DNA of 64,000 nt from NCBI RefSeq assembly GCF_907165205.1, contig NC_058189.1, forward strand, positions 2,482,501 through 2,546,500. Reading direction: 5' to 3'. A program made the translations under genes and the position numbers. Numbering within the stretch: the first letter of the stretch is position 1; every line of letters begins with the position of its first letter. Of the stretch, positions 48,501-59,615 are shown one piece after another. The stretch comes from Coccinella septempunctata. Lineage: Eukaryota; Arthropoda; Insecta; Coleoptera; Coccinellidae. Under the pieces are notes generated by a model, which worked only from the letters and a program-made list of their open reading frames with translations, had not been told where the DNA came from and made no database searches.

Positions 48501-51500
48501 ATAATATACAGGATGTTACCGAATAAGTTCGAGGGTTTTTAGATGGTGATTCCTTGGGGAAAATAAAAGGGAGTAAACTACAGTTCATAGGCCTTTCCTC
48601 GAAAAGTTACACGCTATCAAAAAGGAGAAAAATGGTAAGTTCTACCAATAAGAAGACTACAATAGAAATCAAAGCGACTTGACAGCCACATCATTCTAGA
48701 ATTTTTCGAATCCATTCTCAGAATATCCATTCAGCTACAATGCTTTATTTTGTTTTTTTTATTAGGAAACTATTGCTTTCACGAACATAATATGCATGGT
48801 GAATTTTTGACTCCAACAAATATTTTAACAGTAGATTCTTGAGGTCAAAAGAAACACTTTTATTGTTTACCATTTTTTTCGAATCGGCTCGGTTTGAAAG
48901 ATACAGGATGTTGAAAAACTATCTCACAAACGGTTTTATCGAATGAAATGAATTTCGGAATAAAGTTTTTCATTTATTTGATTAATCTTTTTCGAACACA
49001 AGATATCACCCAAGTCTTCCAGTTTTCTCATATAACCATATAACGTACCATAAAGATACCAAAAATTCAAAGAACCCAACCCTTGAAACTAAGTTGGACG
49101 CTATCTAATGAATATTGGAACGTTTTGTAAAATGAAAGTATTCTTCATTGATGTTTAAAAATTAAAAAGTATCTCTGAAATTTGGAAAATTGGTTACTTT
49201 GGCTGAATACAACTCTGTTTAAAAGATCCACTGATGTGTAGTGCCACAGATTTAATTAGTTAGTCTGAAGGTAATTCTGTTTTTCCATCGGTGGCACACA
49301 GCTCATCATGAAAACTTAAAACGGTTATATGTTTTTATCAGGGCCGAATCGGAAAAAATGGTATAGAAAAAAATTGTTTCTTTTGACCTCAAGAATCTAC
49401 TGTTGGACTATTTGTACAAGTCAAAGATTCACCCTGTACAGGAGTCAAAATAGATTTGCAATGCATCGTTCTTTTCAACACATATTTTTATATTGAGAAA
49501 GTTCGTTTAATATAAAAGTTCTATCAACATTTGCATGTTTTATCCCTTCAAAAGATTGAAACAAAATTGAAGAAATATTCATAGGTACAGCTTCATTGGT
49601 AGAACATGCCCACAAAGTGACAATCCCTGAACAGTCAAGCATTTCCAATAATAAAATTATAATATTTTTTTTATTCAGATTGGAAGAGTGTAACTAGGGA
49701 AGGCCTTGTTTATAAGAAAGACCCCTTTAAATTTTTGACAATGGATGACCCCACAGAAACTTTCGCACTTGTTTGGTAACACCTCTTATTATTCATTAAT
49801 ATCATAGTTCATGCATAATAATATCATTTTGAGGAAAACAAGCATTGTTTCCAATCACCAATATGTTAATTTCTATCATATCTACGAGCTATGGGATCAG
49901 CAAGAGAATTAATATAATCATTATTATAATTTTCTTGCTTCATCTAGCGGAAATATTCATTTAGTGAGTATAAGTTTATAAATTCAATACTTCAAATATA
50001 TTTCCAAAGCGTACTAAGCAAATTTATAACATACGAGTATTGAAATTGAAATCAGGTCGATTCCATGTCGATGTGGTTTGTGGTTTCTTTACCCTTCTTA
50101 CTTCACTGCATAGTCCAAGCAGATGTGAATGTAAGAAACAGTTCGTTTGTATTTTAATCTGAGTTCAAGTTAAGCGGAGTTAGGCCCGTTTGCACCAATC
50201 CCCCTTAAAATGAGTACTTAACTAAGCGTAGTTTAAAGTTAATGGACGCTTGATTTTATTGTCAGTTGCAAGACTGCGGCTAAACAGAATCTTAAGTAAG
50301 GGGCCCTTAAGTTTTCATATCTAGTGATATTTCAGTTTTTTATTTTGGTGCAACTTCATTCTAGTCTTATAAAGCCTCTTCATTGGTTGGCCGGTTGCCG
50401 ATGATCGTTGTCATTTCATTAACCTAACTTTATTGTCCTGTCAGTTAGTGTCAAGTAAACTATTATATTATTATCAAAGAGTGACAACTTTTTGTTGCTG
50501 AATTAGCATTATGATTGATAATGAAATGGATTGTCTAATAAAAGGTACTTGACGTTATTAGAAAAACCACAGCAGTTCTGCAACCAGTTTATGACTTCAA
50601 CAAATTATTTTGGGTTAGAATCCCGCCCTTAAATACCTAAGTGGTCATTACAGGAGCGCTTAAATTTACGGCTAGCTTTAGCCATTTAAATGTCACTTAA
50701 CAGTTGGTGCAACGTAATATAAGTTAAGGGTTCATTTTAAGGGACACTTAACACTAAGTGCGTTTGGTGCAAACGGGTCTAAATCACCGTTTGGTTAAAT
50801 TTCCTTAAGGATTTTTCAAAAACTTTTCTCTCTAAAAATTACATTGTTTCGTTGAGACATATTACATATCTCGTTTTCGGAATTATCTGACGATGAAACG
50901 AGGAATCCCACCTAATCAGACATTACTGTCTGGTAATAAACAGTAAAGAATACGGAACCTATTTAATTGTTGAAGGAATTACAATTTTTTTCTAGTTTTT
51001 GTTCAATAGTTAAAAGTTTAAATGTTATTCAGGCACACACTGCACACTCGAATTTATTTAAAATCTCTAGATCAGGGAATTAGTATATTATTTAACGAGC
51101 GGTAATGTAGGCCGTAGGCGAGTGCTGTAATTCATCAAGTGAGTTATGACCATTACCGCAAGTTGAATACTATACTTTATCTACGACTTTAACAATAAAT
51201 ACTAAGATACAAGTACAGAGAAAGAACTTTATTGACAAGTCTCAATAGTGACCTACAACAGTACTATAAAAATTTTAGTTTAAATTTTCGGGCGATAAAT
51301 TCTGTATGGTAATATTAGCAGCTCGTCTTACTTCTGGAGGTGTACATAATACTTCATCTTCATTATCTGAATTAATTCTTTTGAGCAAAATATTCACAAT
51401 AATTAGTTATCAATTTAATCTAGGGTTATCAACTTAATTTGAAAACGTCAAAATTATTCAAGTGACATTCCTCCCCTCAATATCAATAATGGACTGTTCC

Positions 51501-54500
51501 CTTTCGGCCAACCGGCTTGTAGAAAAAGCACAGAGCCGGTTCGTAAATCTTTCCTGATTTATTATAGTGAGTTATAGTAGTGAGTTATTATAACTCACGT
51601 TGTTTGTTTACAAATACTATTAATTGCTCAAAAGCATTTGAATAATGAATATATAAATTAATAGGAGTAGATAAAAGAATTTTTTTGGCAATTGTCAAGA
51701 TTACTCACTTTGGTACATATGCGGAGGCGGTAACGACGATACTATGGACACTGAATCCGCGTCAATATTTCCACCTTCTATGGTGATAGTTGGTGTTCCA
51801 TCCGTTGTCGAATCCGAAAGATTACCAGCTATGGAAGTAGCACCGCTTTCACGATCCGAGCTAATTCTGACTCCAGAATCAGCGCTGCAACTACCGCGAT
51901 CTCCTGAAATCAAACCTAGGCCGTGGTGTCCTGATATGAGACCTCCCGAACCAGGGGTTAGCGCTCCGCCATTTATACCGTGGCGCGGAAGCGATGCCAA
52001 GGATTCCTGATCCGATAAACAGCCGCTAGAAGCAAGTTGTCGACGGGCCTGTAACGAATTTAATTTCGATATTGAATCTGTTTTGAAAGAAATTAATTGT
52101 ACATTGCCAACGTAAGTAGAAGAGTACATGACTCAATCAGTATTATCTTCGTGTATCAACTATAAAACGCTCAAGGCTCCTATTGTGAATATGAAAGAAA
52201 TATAAGATAGGTAATTCAGTTTTTGTCCAGGTAAGAGTATATGATGTATGAGAGACTCTTGTGTGTATTGGAGAATGATGTAGATCAGATTGAAGCAGTT
52301 AGTTGACTCTGCTATAAACCAATGGTTAGAGAGGTTTATATTTCTGCATTTCTTTTCTACAAACAAGACTTTCAGCTCCAGGATAGTATTCATTCATTAT
52401 TTATTTGAGACTGACATAATAATGGAAACTCACCTCCTGAAGTTGTTCTTGTGCTATTTGAAGCTGAACCTCTTTGGCATTAAGTTGGGCAGCTAGAGAT
52501 AAACTTCTCTCAGCCTCATCTCTAGCGTGCCGCAACAAACTCCAACGTTCTCTTTCACGCTCTTCCCTTTCGGTAGATAGTTGTTGTACCGAACTGTTCG
52601 TGTCCCTTACTCGCTTCAAAAAAGGAGAGATCAAATAGGATTTTTAACTTTTGATCGCGGAAAAGGGTTAGGGTGAGATATTTTGCCTAATGCATATACG
52701 AGGATGTATTGATATCTAGTTAGCCTAGACCAGTTCCATGCATGAACAAAATATTGCGTTACCATAGCAACGAACAATAACTCATTAGAAGTGTCAGTGT
52801 AAAGTTTGAGGTCGAAAAAGTAAGCCAGAGTTACTAAATAAATCAAAAGAAAGAAAATGTCCACCGAAATTATGGAAATCGAGCCATCATCAAGTACCTG
52901 TATATTAAAGGGTTAACTTTTCATAAGCTTTCAGGAAAATTATGCATTTCTGGACCGTTTTAGTGATCTATAGCTTACATGAATCCGTATCTATTCACGA
53001 TAAGTAGTTCGAAACTAACACTGTTACAGGTACATTTCCAGAATTGCATTATTTACGAATCTATCAACCGGACACAGACAGATCGATCGTATGCTACAGA
53101 TTTGTAACTTACAGATGAAAAGCAGAATACAACGATTAGAGGTAAGCAGATTTACGAAGATATGCTTAATACCCTTGGTGATCAATGTTGAAAAATTGGA
53201 CTGCAAGCTTCAAAAGAGGTAAATTTTCCATTGAAGAGGATGACCGATCGGGAAGGCCAGTTTCTGTGTCAGTCCCAGAAAGTATCGATGCAGTTCATGA
53301 CATGATTTTATCAGACCGTCGAATTGGGCTAAAACGAATATCTGAAGCACTGAATATTTTATACGAACGCGTTCATCATATAGTTCACGTCAATTTGGAC
53401 ATGAGAAAAATTGCTGCAAAATGGATCCCCAAATGTTTGAATGTTGACCAAAAGCGTGCAAGGGTAGAAGCATCGCGTTTGATCTTTGCTCGATTTGAAA
53501 ACGATGTAGACTTCTTAAACCGAATTGTTACCATGGATGAGACTTGGGTACATTTCTACGATCCAGAAACAAAGCAACAATCGATGGAATGGCGACACTC
53601 TGGTTGAGTAAGAAGGTTGACCTAAGAAGTTTCGTGTCCAAAAACCTGCTGGAAAAGTTCTTGCTTCAGTGTTTTGGGATTGCCATGGAGTAATCATGAT
53701 TGATTTTTTGGACAAGAGTACAACAATAACTATTGGACATTACTGACCACTCTATGGGAAAAAATTGAAGAGAAAAGACGCGGAAAGCTATCCAAAGATG
53801 TTTTGTTTTTGCAGGACAATGCCCCTGCACACAAATCTCATGTTGCCATGCAAAAAATTCGTGATTTAGGGTTTGAATTGCTAGAACACCCCCCTTATTC
53901 ATTAGATTTGGCTCCATTCGACTATCATATCTAATCTCAACTGAAAAAAAGTTTAAGAGGTCCTAAATTTTCCTCCAACGAGGAGGTTATAAAAGCTATG
54001 GAGGTCTGGTTTGCAGAGGAAGAAGAAACATTTTTTTTTAAAGGTCTAGAGACGTTGTATGTTCTCTGTAATAAATGTATTCAACTAGGAGAAGAATATG
54101 TTGAGTAATAAAAAATTTTGAGATTAAAATTTTGTTTGGTTCTATAGTAGGCTAAGAATTTTTCAATATATCCTCGTACCATTTCAATATTCATAAAAAA
54201 ATTTATCTCAGATATTTTCAACGAACACATATACGAATCTTAAATATTCAAATCGATCAATAACTTATACAGGGTGTTTCAATGGGAAACGGAAATACTC
54301 AATAGGCGGATAGGTGGCACAGAGGTGGTTCTAGAGATACCACATTTATTGGCTCTTGGTGTCTTCGTAGCCGAGATATAGGATGTTTTATAAATTCTGC
54401 TCGTTTCTTCCTGAGGCGATATCAGACGAACCACCCGGTATATTTTCTTCATATTTGGCAAACGTGTTTATTATTCAAAGTTCAAATGTATCATGCAATA

Positions 54501-57500
54501 ATCTCAAGTAAATTTCAGGTCCGGGTTAACAAAAAATTATGAATCGTTTGAATCCTTGAAAAAACACCTTGTCATCGAAATGTTGAAAATCTGCTTCAAT
54601 ATTTGAAAAGACCACAAACAACTTAACTGAAGGGTGTGCTTTAAATTTTCGCGCAGACGGTTTTACTGCACAAGTGAGGTTTTCAAGAACTTGGATTCCT
54701 GAAAGTAAAATAATTATTTTAACATTATTTAGTAATAACTTATTACATTGGTTTTTCCTTCTATAGGTGCAGACTATTTCAGTTTTTAATTTTTAGTTAC
54801 TCTCTTGTCATTTCCAGAAAAAATGGCCTGTATGTAGGTACATAACTGATTATCGGAATGTTTCAAGGATTCAAACGATTCATGATTTTTTGTCAACCCG
54901 GACCTGGATTTTACTTTCGGTTTATTGCATAATATATTCGACCTTTGAATAAGAAAGACGTTTGCCAAATATGGAGAAAATATACTGGGCGGTTCGTCTG
55001 ATATGACCTCAAGAAGAAACGAGTAAAATTCATAAAACATCCTGTATCTCGGCTAAGAAGACAGTGAGAGCCAATAAATGTGGTATCTCCAGGACCAACT
55101 CGATGCCACATATCCTCCTTCCTCCTATTAAGTATTTCCTAATGAAACACCCTTTATCACTGAAAATTCTCAAAAAGAAAAACAGTAATTTAATCAGCCT
55201 TCCTAATGGAAGTTTTTTCCCAAATAACCCGTTTTTTGAAGGAACGGAATATGGATGAATCTTCCAGATCCGACAGTTTGGAGACAATTACTGAGTCGCT
55301 CTAAAAAATTCGCAAAATCGAGATAACGAAATTGAAAAGGTTCAGATCTTCTCTGAAAATATACCCTGAAAAGTTAAAATAAAGGAAAGTTGAGGAGTAC
55401 ACCTACCGTATTGAAGTTCCTGATGAAATCTCGTAGCTCCTTTTCTTTATCGTCCAAAGTTCCGTATAAGTCTTTCATTTGGTTGAGCAGGTCATATTTC
55501 TCAGCTTTCAGCCGCCTTCTATCAGATTTCAAGGCTGGAACATACAATGTCGTAAATCATGGTGGAACTTTTTCAGATAAATCACCACTGAAAGTCTCGA
55601 TCAACTTGCAAACTATACACACTCGATAAAATTGTTGGAAAATTCTGGAAGAACTTTTATCACCAGATACATACATATATGTATGATATTTTGATTATTT
55701 GCTATATTCAAGTCGAAAAAGGTTTCTTCTACATTGTTAAAATCATCGTGACACTTTTGTAAGTATACAATATAACCCATTAAAATGGAACGAATTCCGT
55801 ATGTCTATGGATCTATGGATCATAATACCGAAAAATGTATATTTCTGTTCTTCTAATTCACAATCCGTATTTCGATATTATGAACACGATTCATTTTAAT
55901 AATTCCTTTTATTTCAATTTATTGATCTGGTGAATTTGTTAGATTCTAATTAATCACTTGATATACAGATATCCCTACTAATATATTTAAATGTGGATGT
56001 TTAACTCTATATAACTCCTCAAAGCAAATTAATGGATTCTCTAATTTTTTTAACAATGAGAACCAGATGTATGAGAAAAAATATTCTACTGGTGAATGCA
56101 GCTCATATAGGCCTCTCAGGAAAGTTGCTCCTTTTGCAATTGAGGCCATAACATTCGGAGATACAGATTTATGGATTTTTGCCATAATTTTTCGATATCT
56201 ATAACGAGAGAATGAGTGGTCCGATTTAAATGAAATTTAAAAATGATATTTTAAAAATTGGGTACTTTGGCTAGATGCAACTCTGTTTAAAATATCCACA
56301 GATGTGTAGTGTCACAGATTTGGTTAGTTATTTTGTTTTTTCAGGGGTGGCAACTTAAAATGGCTTTTTATCAGGGTCGGATCGGAAAAAGTTGTAAGAA
56401 GAAAGTGTTTCTTTTGACCTCAAGAAACTACTGTTAAAATATTTGTAAGAATCAAAGACCCGCCCTGCATAGAATGAAGTTTTCGTCAGTTTCACTAGGT
56501 TTTCTTCATACCAATTAGAAAAAGCCCCCATTCTATGGTAGTAGTAGTACTTAACTGAGATATTTCTTTTCCATGCTGTTTTTTTTTTCAGAGAAGTTCG
56601 ACTTGTCTCCACTTTCAAATGAATGTCATTTTATTGCTATACTACTACTACTGGAGATATTCGACATGAATCTCTTTCGACAAAAAAAGATTCAATTCAG
56701 AATGAAAGTGGAATATTTCATAGATGATACCAAATTCAGTAAATAGACGTCCAAAAATTCCTGGCGTATATAGCGTGTTTTCATCACGAACGATAATAAA
56801 ACTAATAAAAGTTTCATTAAAAGCGTGTCTTTCAAAACACGTCCCACATTTAGTGCCTCTCTTTAATATCGAAAGGATTCATTGTATCAAGATCCTGTTA
56901 CAGTTTCTGTAATGCTGCAGATCGTAATTATCAATTCCATGAAAGAAGCTATTATGAAACTTCAACGAGTGAAAATCCTAATTGCAAATTAATTTCGTTC
57001 AGCGCCTAATATTGTCTGGAGTTGAAATTTCGCAACTCCCAGTTGAAATTTTCAGGATTCTTTTTCCGAACGAAATGGCTGCTAAAAAACCTCGGCGTTT
57101 GTTATCAAAGTCGGAACTATTTTTTTAATTAGGCTCTACGATTAATTCATTTCGTTTAATACTTACGAGGTAATATTTTGAAACTAGATTGAAAAAGACG
57201 CAAACTCTGATCTAGATACTTAAAGATTAATTATAAGACTGCTTTCACACCACGGGTTGTTAGCGTCGGATGAAAATTTGCGAACTATGATATTTGTTCA
57301 ATTAAACTGCTCCACAAGAGTTAGGGATATCGTATTCATCGTTTTTAAAAGAATGTAATCTTCGAGAAAATCGCAGTAAAATCATTTAAAACTCAATAAC
57401 AACTTGAATCGATCCAATAAAAATCAGTATGAGACGTTTCGTCAATCTGGTCGCCTTTTTTCTGAAGTTTGGTTCTTTGCATATGCTTCATGAATGTTCT

Positions 57501-59527
57501 TATTTTGAAATGAAATCAGTTTATCAACGGCTTCGATTTGAAACTAGTTTTCTGAAAATGCCAAGACGTAAATTAACAAACGCTGAGGCTAATAGGGCTA
57601 TCGGAATGCTACAGGGCGGCCTAACTCAGGTTGTTGTAGCGGAAAGGCTCCAAGTCAGCCAAAGTGTGATATCTCGACTTTGGAATAGGTTCAGGGAGAC
57701 AGGTTCCGTGTTGGAAAGACCAGGGCTTGGTGGGCGACGAAAAACAACACCTGCTCAGGATCGTTTCATCACCATTTCGGCGAGAAGAAACCCTATATCT
57801 ACGTGTAGAATGCTACGGAATACTCTTCAAAATGCAGATTAGGTCCAAGTTTCCATCGAAACCATCAGATGACGTTTGAGAGAGGTGAATCTAGGTTTTA
57901 GACGTCCATTAAGAGTAGTTCCATTAATACGTGACCTTAAGCGTCAAAGACTGGAATGGGCAAGGCAACATATCAATTGGAACGATCAATGGTGTAGTGT
58001 CCTTTTCACTGATGAATCCAGATATGGACGATTTTCAGATTCTCGAAGAATAAGGGTATGGACAATCCCACGCACACCCCGTAATCGTCGTTATGTACAA
58101 GAAGTTCATCCATTCCGAGGGGGTAGTGTTATGGTATGGGCCGGGATATGTTTCAACGGGCGCACAGATCTACACATTTGTCCTGGGAATATGGCCGCCT
58201 CACACTATAGGGAACATGTCATTGACAATGTTGTGCCAAATTTTCACGCTGCTATTGGCGAAACTTTTTAATTTCTAGATGATAACGCTAGACCGCACCG
58301 TGCAGCCATAGTTGAGAATACGCGCGAGGAGCTTGGTATTCCACATTTACCAATACCTCCGCACTCACCGGATTTGAATTGCATAGAACATGCATGGGAT
58401 ATGCTCCAAAGAGGATTAGATAATCATCAACCTACCCCAGAATCCTCAAATGATCTGAGAGAGCTTCCGCCCCGTTTATGGAACCAAATTCCTCAAGAAA
58501 TGTTCAACAACCTCGTGTGTAGTATGCAAAGAAGATGTCAAGCTGTCATTGATGCCCGTGGAGGTCATACATTGTAGTGATAGTCTTAAAATGCTTTAAT
58601 TTTCTGGGAATAAAATTTCGTTATTTTACTCGATTTTTCTTAACCACCTATGCTGCAGACCTACAGGCTAAAATTGATTTCTAACTTGAAATCATATTAA
58701 TGTGAATTTTCATCACAAAAATCTTATTTTAACTATATTTTTTCGCAATTTGAGTCAATATCCCTATCTCATGTGGTGCAGTTTATTTTTGATAACACGT
58801 TCACTAATATTTATCTGTTGGCGAATCCAAATCGTTCGTGACTTTTTGGATACCGTCTACAATTCCTAATGGGAATAACAGCTTCAAATACTTACTCAGC
58901 AAAGCCTCTTTGGCCAGTTGCAATTCCATTTCCAAGGAGTGGATTTTTCCATTTGGATCGGCATTACTTTCTGTTGGCGTTTTTTTGTCAGCTAGTACCG
59001 AGGTAGCGCCTGATACGACCAATCTACGTAGTCTAGTGAGTTCAGCCTGTAAGCGTTCATTTTCCAGTCTCAATTTCCTAATTGTGAGCGCCGATTTTGG
59101 ATAGGAGGTAGGAGATGACAGCATCGAAGACATTTCATCTTGGTTTCCATCACTGCTGCGTGGAGAGCGGGATGAGGATGAATCTGTTAAAAAAAATATT
59201 ATCGTTAGAGAGATCCTGACCTTTTTCATCATTTCAACAATCCTGATGATTTGAACAAACATGGTTGATAAAAACATGGTATCAAAATTGACTCACCAGC
59301 ATCTGGATGACTGCTACATCCTGGTTTTGGAGATCCTGTTTTACTCAACCTGTCTCCACTATCTGGCGAAGATCTATCCTTCAAGGGACTAGCGTTTTCG
59401 TCTACCGTCATAATATTATTCTTGTAGTCACTAACTCTATCACTGAAAACGTTTTGTGCTTCACTACACCTCACCGGATTTGACCGAGTCTTCTTCACGT
59501 CCCTTTTGGATGGTTTCGCTTCTTCAC
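33547..59527 (-). CDS. kazrin: Kazrin, 3' part (coiled coil plus three SAM domains)
   Basis: Fourteen phase-consistent minus-strand exons: 59527-59297, 59183-58896, 55534-55407, 52613-52434, 52048-51709, 48357-48270, 48092-47920, 45404-45205, 42968-42759, 41127-40969, 40905-40782, 39307-39163, 35824-35782 and 33984-33547. About 914 aa are visible and the N-terminus lies beyond the window. Coiled-coil segments include LRLENERLQAELTRLRR and LYGTLDDKEKELRDFIRNF. A linker carries GSISRVFAR. Three SAM domains follow: WRAPTVLAWMEIALGMPQYG, then WLPDLGLSQ with MVDARMLEHLSKKELEKYLG, then WARSIDLGEYADNLK with TMATALGIPGSKSIIRRHL. This order and these words are those of kazrin, a scaffold linked in vertebrates to desmosome and junction proteins, the cytoskeleton and endosomes. 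The tail (GSITRALGLSKTKSERDR) is Ser/Arg-rich. Liprins share the SAM triplet but lack these linker motifs. Introns are full of transposons. Confidence 0.9.
34135..35438 (+). mobile_element. Non-autonomous 1.3-kb TIR element F, copy A
   Basis: It begins CAGAGCGACCAGACATAAC and ends with the inverse, GTTATGTCTGGTCGCTCT. The inverted arms are about 300 bp (for example GTGACACCTGGGCAGATACC near the left end, mirrored at the right). The interior has a GC-rich patch (GGGCGCTCGCAGGGCGCCGG). It is non-coding. CAGRG ends recall hAT elements, but I could not fix an 8-bp target duplication. It lies in the last kazrin intron. Confidence 0.75.
36412..37820 (+). repeat. Family A MITE, copy 8 (split by another element)
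   Basis: The interior begins at ATCGAATGAAATGAATTTCG without the left terminus, is interrupted by the element at 36643-37541, then resumes at TTTTCGAGTAATTTGATG and ends near GTCAAGGTTCACCGTG. Confidence 0.7.
36643..37541. repeat. Nested inverted-repeat element D
   Basis: It starts CAGGGTGTTTTCAAAGGTGA and its right end mirrors this as TCACCTTCAAATACACC. Terminal arms of about 85-90 bp match (for example the inverses of ACAAAATATCC and GTTTTGTATAGG). It lies inside a family A copy. A 93-codon minus-strand frame at 37207-37488 resembles nothing I know. Confidence 0.7.
37821..39162. other. Kazrin intron sequence, nothing recognised
   Basis: AT-rich intron between the exons at 39307-39163 and 35824-35782. 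No transposon ends or coding frame are recognised here. Confidence 0.35.
39410..40701 (-). mobile_element. Mariner copy M2, catalytic Asp replaced
   Basis: The ends CGAAGATATATTG and CAATACATCCTCG are inverted, with TA on both sides (39408-39409, 40702-40703). Length 1,292 bp, as for full-length mariners. The main transposase frame (40325-39864, minus) includes SEALNISYECVHHIVHVNLD and KKFRVQKFAGKVLASVFWD. The first catalytic Asp, seen as MDETWVH in copy M3, is MYETWVH here, and frames break elsewhere. The copy is dead. It sits in a kazrin intron, in the same strand sense as kazrin. Confidence 0.88.
41183..42527 (-). mobile_element. Non-autonomous TIR element F, copy B (inverted relative to A)
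   Basis: It begins CAGGGCGATCAGACATAAC and ends GTTATGTCTGGTCGCTCTG. The GC-rich interior appears reverse-complemented compared with copy A, so the two copies face opposite ways. Flanking words (AAGATCC, AGATCTTGG) resemble the sequence before copy A, so the true ends may lie about 14 bp farther out. Confidence 0.75.
43120..43689 (+). repeat. Family A MITE, copy 9 (shortened)
   Basis: Runs from CGGGTGAGTCTTTGAGGC to GACTCACCCTG, about 570 bp. It lacks the interior between CAAAAACTCAAATAATTC and the GGGAAATTTG region. Confidence 0.75.
43690..45204. other. Kazrin intron with MITE end fragments
   Basis: No gene is seen. ATACAGGATGTCTGTTAATA near 44083 resembles the left end of fold-back B, and ATACAGGGTGTTTCAACG near 44931 resembles the left end of fold-back C. 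Both are solitary ends. Confidence 0.4.
46043..47347. mobile_element. Solo LTR of a retrotransposon, 1,305 bp
   Basis: It begins TGTAATGATC and ends CACGTTACA, with AATC directly repeated on both sides (46039-46042 and 47348-47351). TG...CA ends and a 4-bp duplication suit a Ty3/Gypsy-type LTR. TATAAAA at 46325-46331 and AATAAA at 46493-46498 mark a plus-strand promoter and polyadenylation signal, so the LTR reads plus, against kazrin. The interrupted host MITE proves the insertion boundaries. Confidence 0.82.
46637..46870 (+). repeat. Triplicated motif inside the solo LTR
   Basis: CGCTATCAGTCATGGTGCGT and the following AAGCCCTTGGGGTA occur three times with small changes (starting near 46637, 46743 and 46835), about 92-106 bp apart. 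They lie downstream of the polyadenylation signal, in what would be U5. Confidence 0.7.
48794..49436 (+). repeat. Family A MITE, copy 10
   Basis: It starts with a degenerate CATGGTGAATTTTTGACTCC and ends AGATTCACCCTG, about 640 bp, with the standard interior words. It lies in a kazrin intron. Confidence 0.75.
49437..50182. other. Kazrin intron, nothing recognised
   Basis: AT-rich sequence without transposon ends or a supported frame. A short signal-like frame near 50066 (MSMWFVVSLPFLLHCIVQA) lies on the plus strand and ends soon after; I do not call it a gene. Confidence 0.3.
50183..50779. mobile_element. PIF/Harbinger-like MITE, copy 2
   Basis: Same ends as the copy at 9292 (GGCCCGTTTGCACCAA and TTGGTGCAAACGGGTC), flanked by TTA on the left and TAA on the right. 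It is 597 bp; an interior block of copy 1 is absent. Confidence 0.72.
50783..51708. other. Kazrin intron, possible degraded repeats
   Basis: No gene seen. TATAGTGAGTTATAGTAGTG near 51566 is a short local duplication, and GAGCGGTAATGTAGGCCGTA near 51099 may be repeat-derived. Confidence 0.3.
52699..54176 (+). mobile_element. Mariner copy M3, with a 225-bp insertion and breaks
   Basis: Ends CGAGGATGTATTGAT and CAATATATCCTCG are inverted, with TA on both sides. The transposase starts ATGTCCACCGAAATT near 52858 and resumes after unrelated sequence at about 52915-53140. The long frame at 53185-53607 holds DDRSGRPVSVSVPESIDAVH and IVTMDETWVHFYDP, so the first Asp is kept. Later frames give LQDNAPAHKSHVA and a YSLDLAPFDYH region. 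A stop after EWRHSG and frameshifts inactivate it. It lies antisense in a kazrin intron. Confidence 0.86.
54270..55154. repeat. Large fold-back element C
   Basis: It begins CAGGGTGTTTCAATGGGAAA and ends AATGAAACACCCTT. The left arm (about 54270-54560) and right arm (about 54858-55154) are inverted copies of about 290 bp. Mirrored words include GATACCACATTTATTGGCTC and CAAACGATTCAT. The spacer is about 300 bp and non-coding. Confidence 0.85.
56243..56467 (+). repeat. Family A MITE, copy 11 (right end only)
   Basis: Only the right part remains, from AAATTGGGTACTTTGGC to AAAGACCCGCCCTG. Confidence 0.65.
57305..58783 (+). mobile_element. Second Tc1-like transposon, degraded
   Basis: The ends AACTGCTCCACAAGAG and (inverted) AACTGCACCACATGAG lie next to TA on both sides, and about 26 bp match imperfectly. 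The transposase has a helix-turn-helix (AERLQVSQSVISRLWNRFRE), LFTDESRYG, LDDNARPHRAA and SPDLNCIEHAWD, again DD34E. Stops at 57841, near 57868 and at about 58269 break it. Its ends and protein differ from the copy at 5479, so it is another family. It lies antisense in a kazrin intron. Confidence 0.85.
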
Positions 59528-59615
59528 CTGAAGAATTCAAGTATGAGTTTTATATATTGTTACAGAGATATGTATGGCAGTATGATATAGTAAATTTAAA
59601 ATGCTGTTTCTTTAT

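Noticed and set aside
51744..52010. 88-codon plus-strand frame
   Set aside because: It is the antisense shadow of a kazrin exon with strong splice sites on the minus strand.
33547..59527. Liprin as the identity of the minus-strand SAM-domain gene
   Set aside because: Three SAM domains are shared with liprins, but GSISRVFAR, the LRDFIRNF coiled coil and the VDARMLEHLSKKELEKYLG segment fit kazrin.
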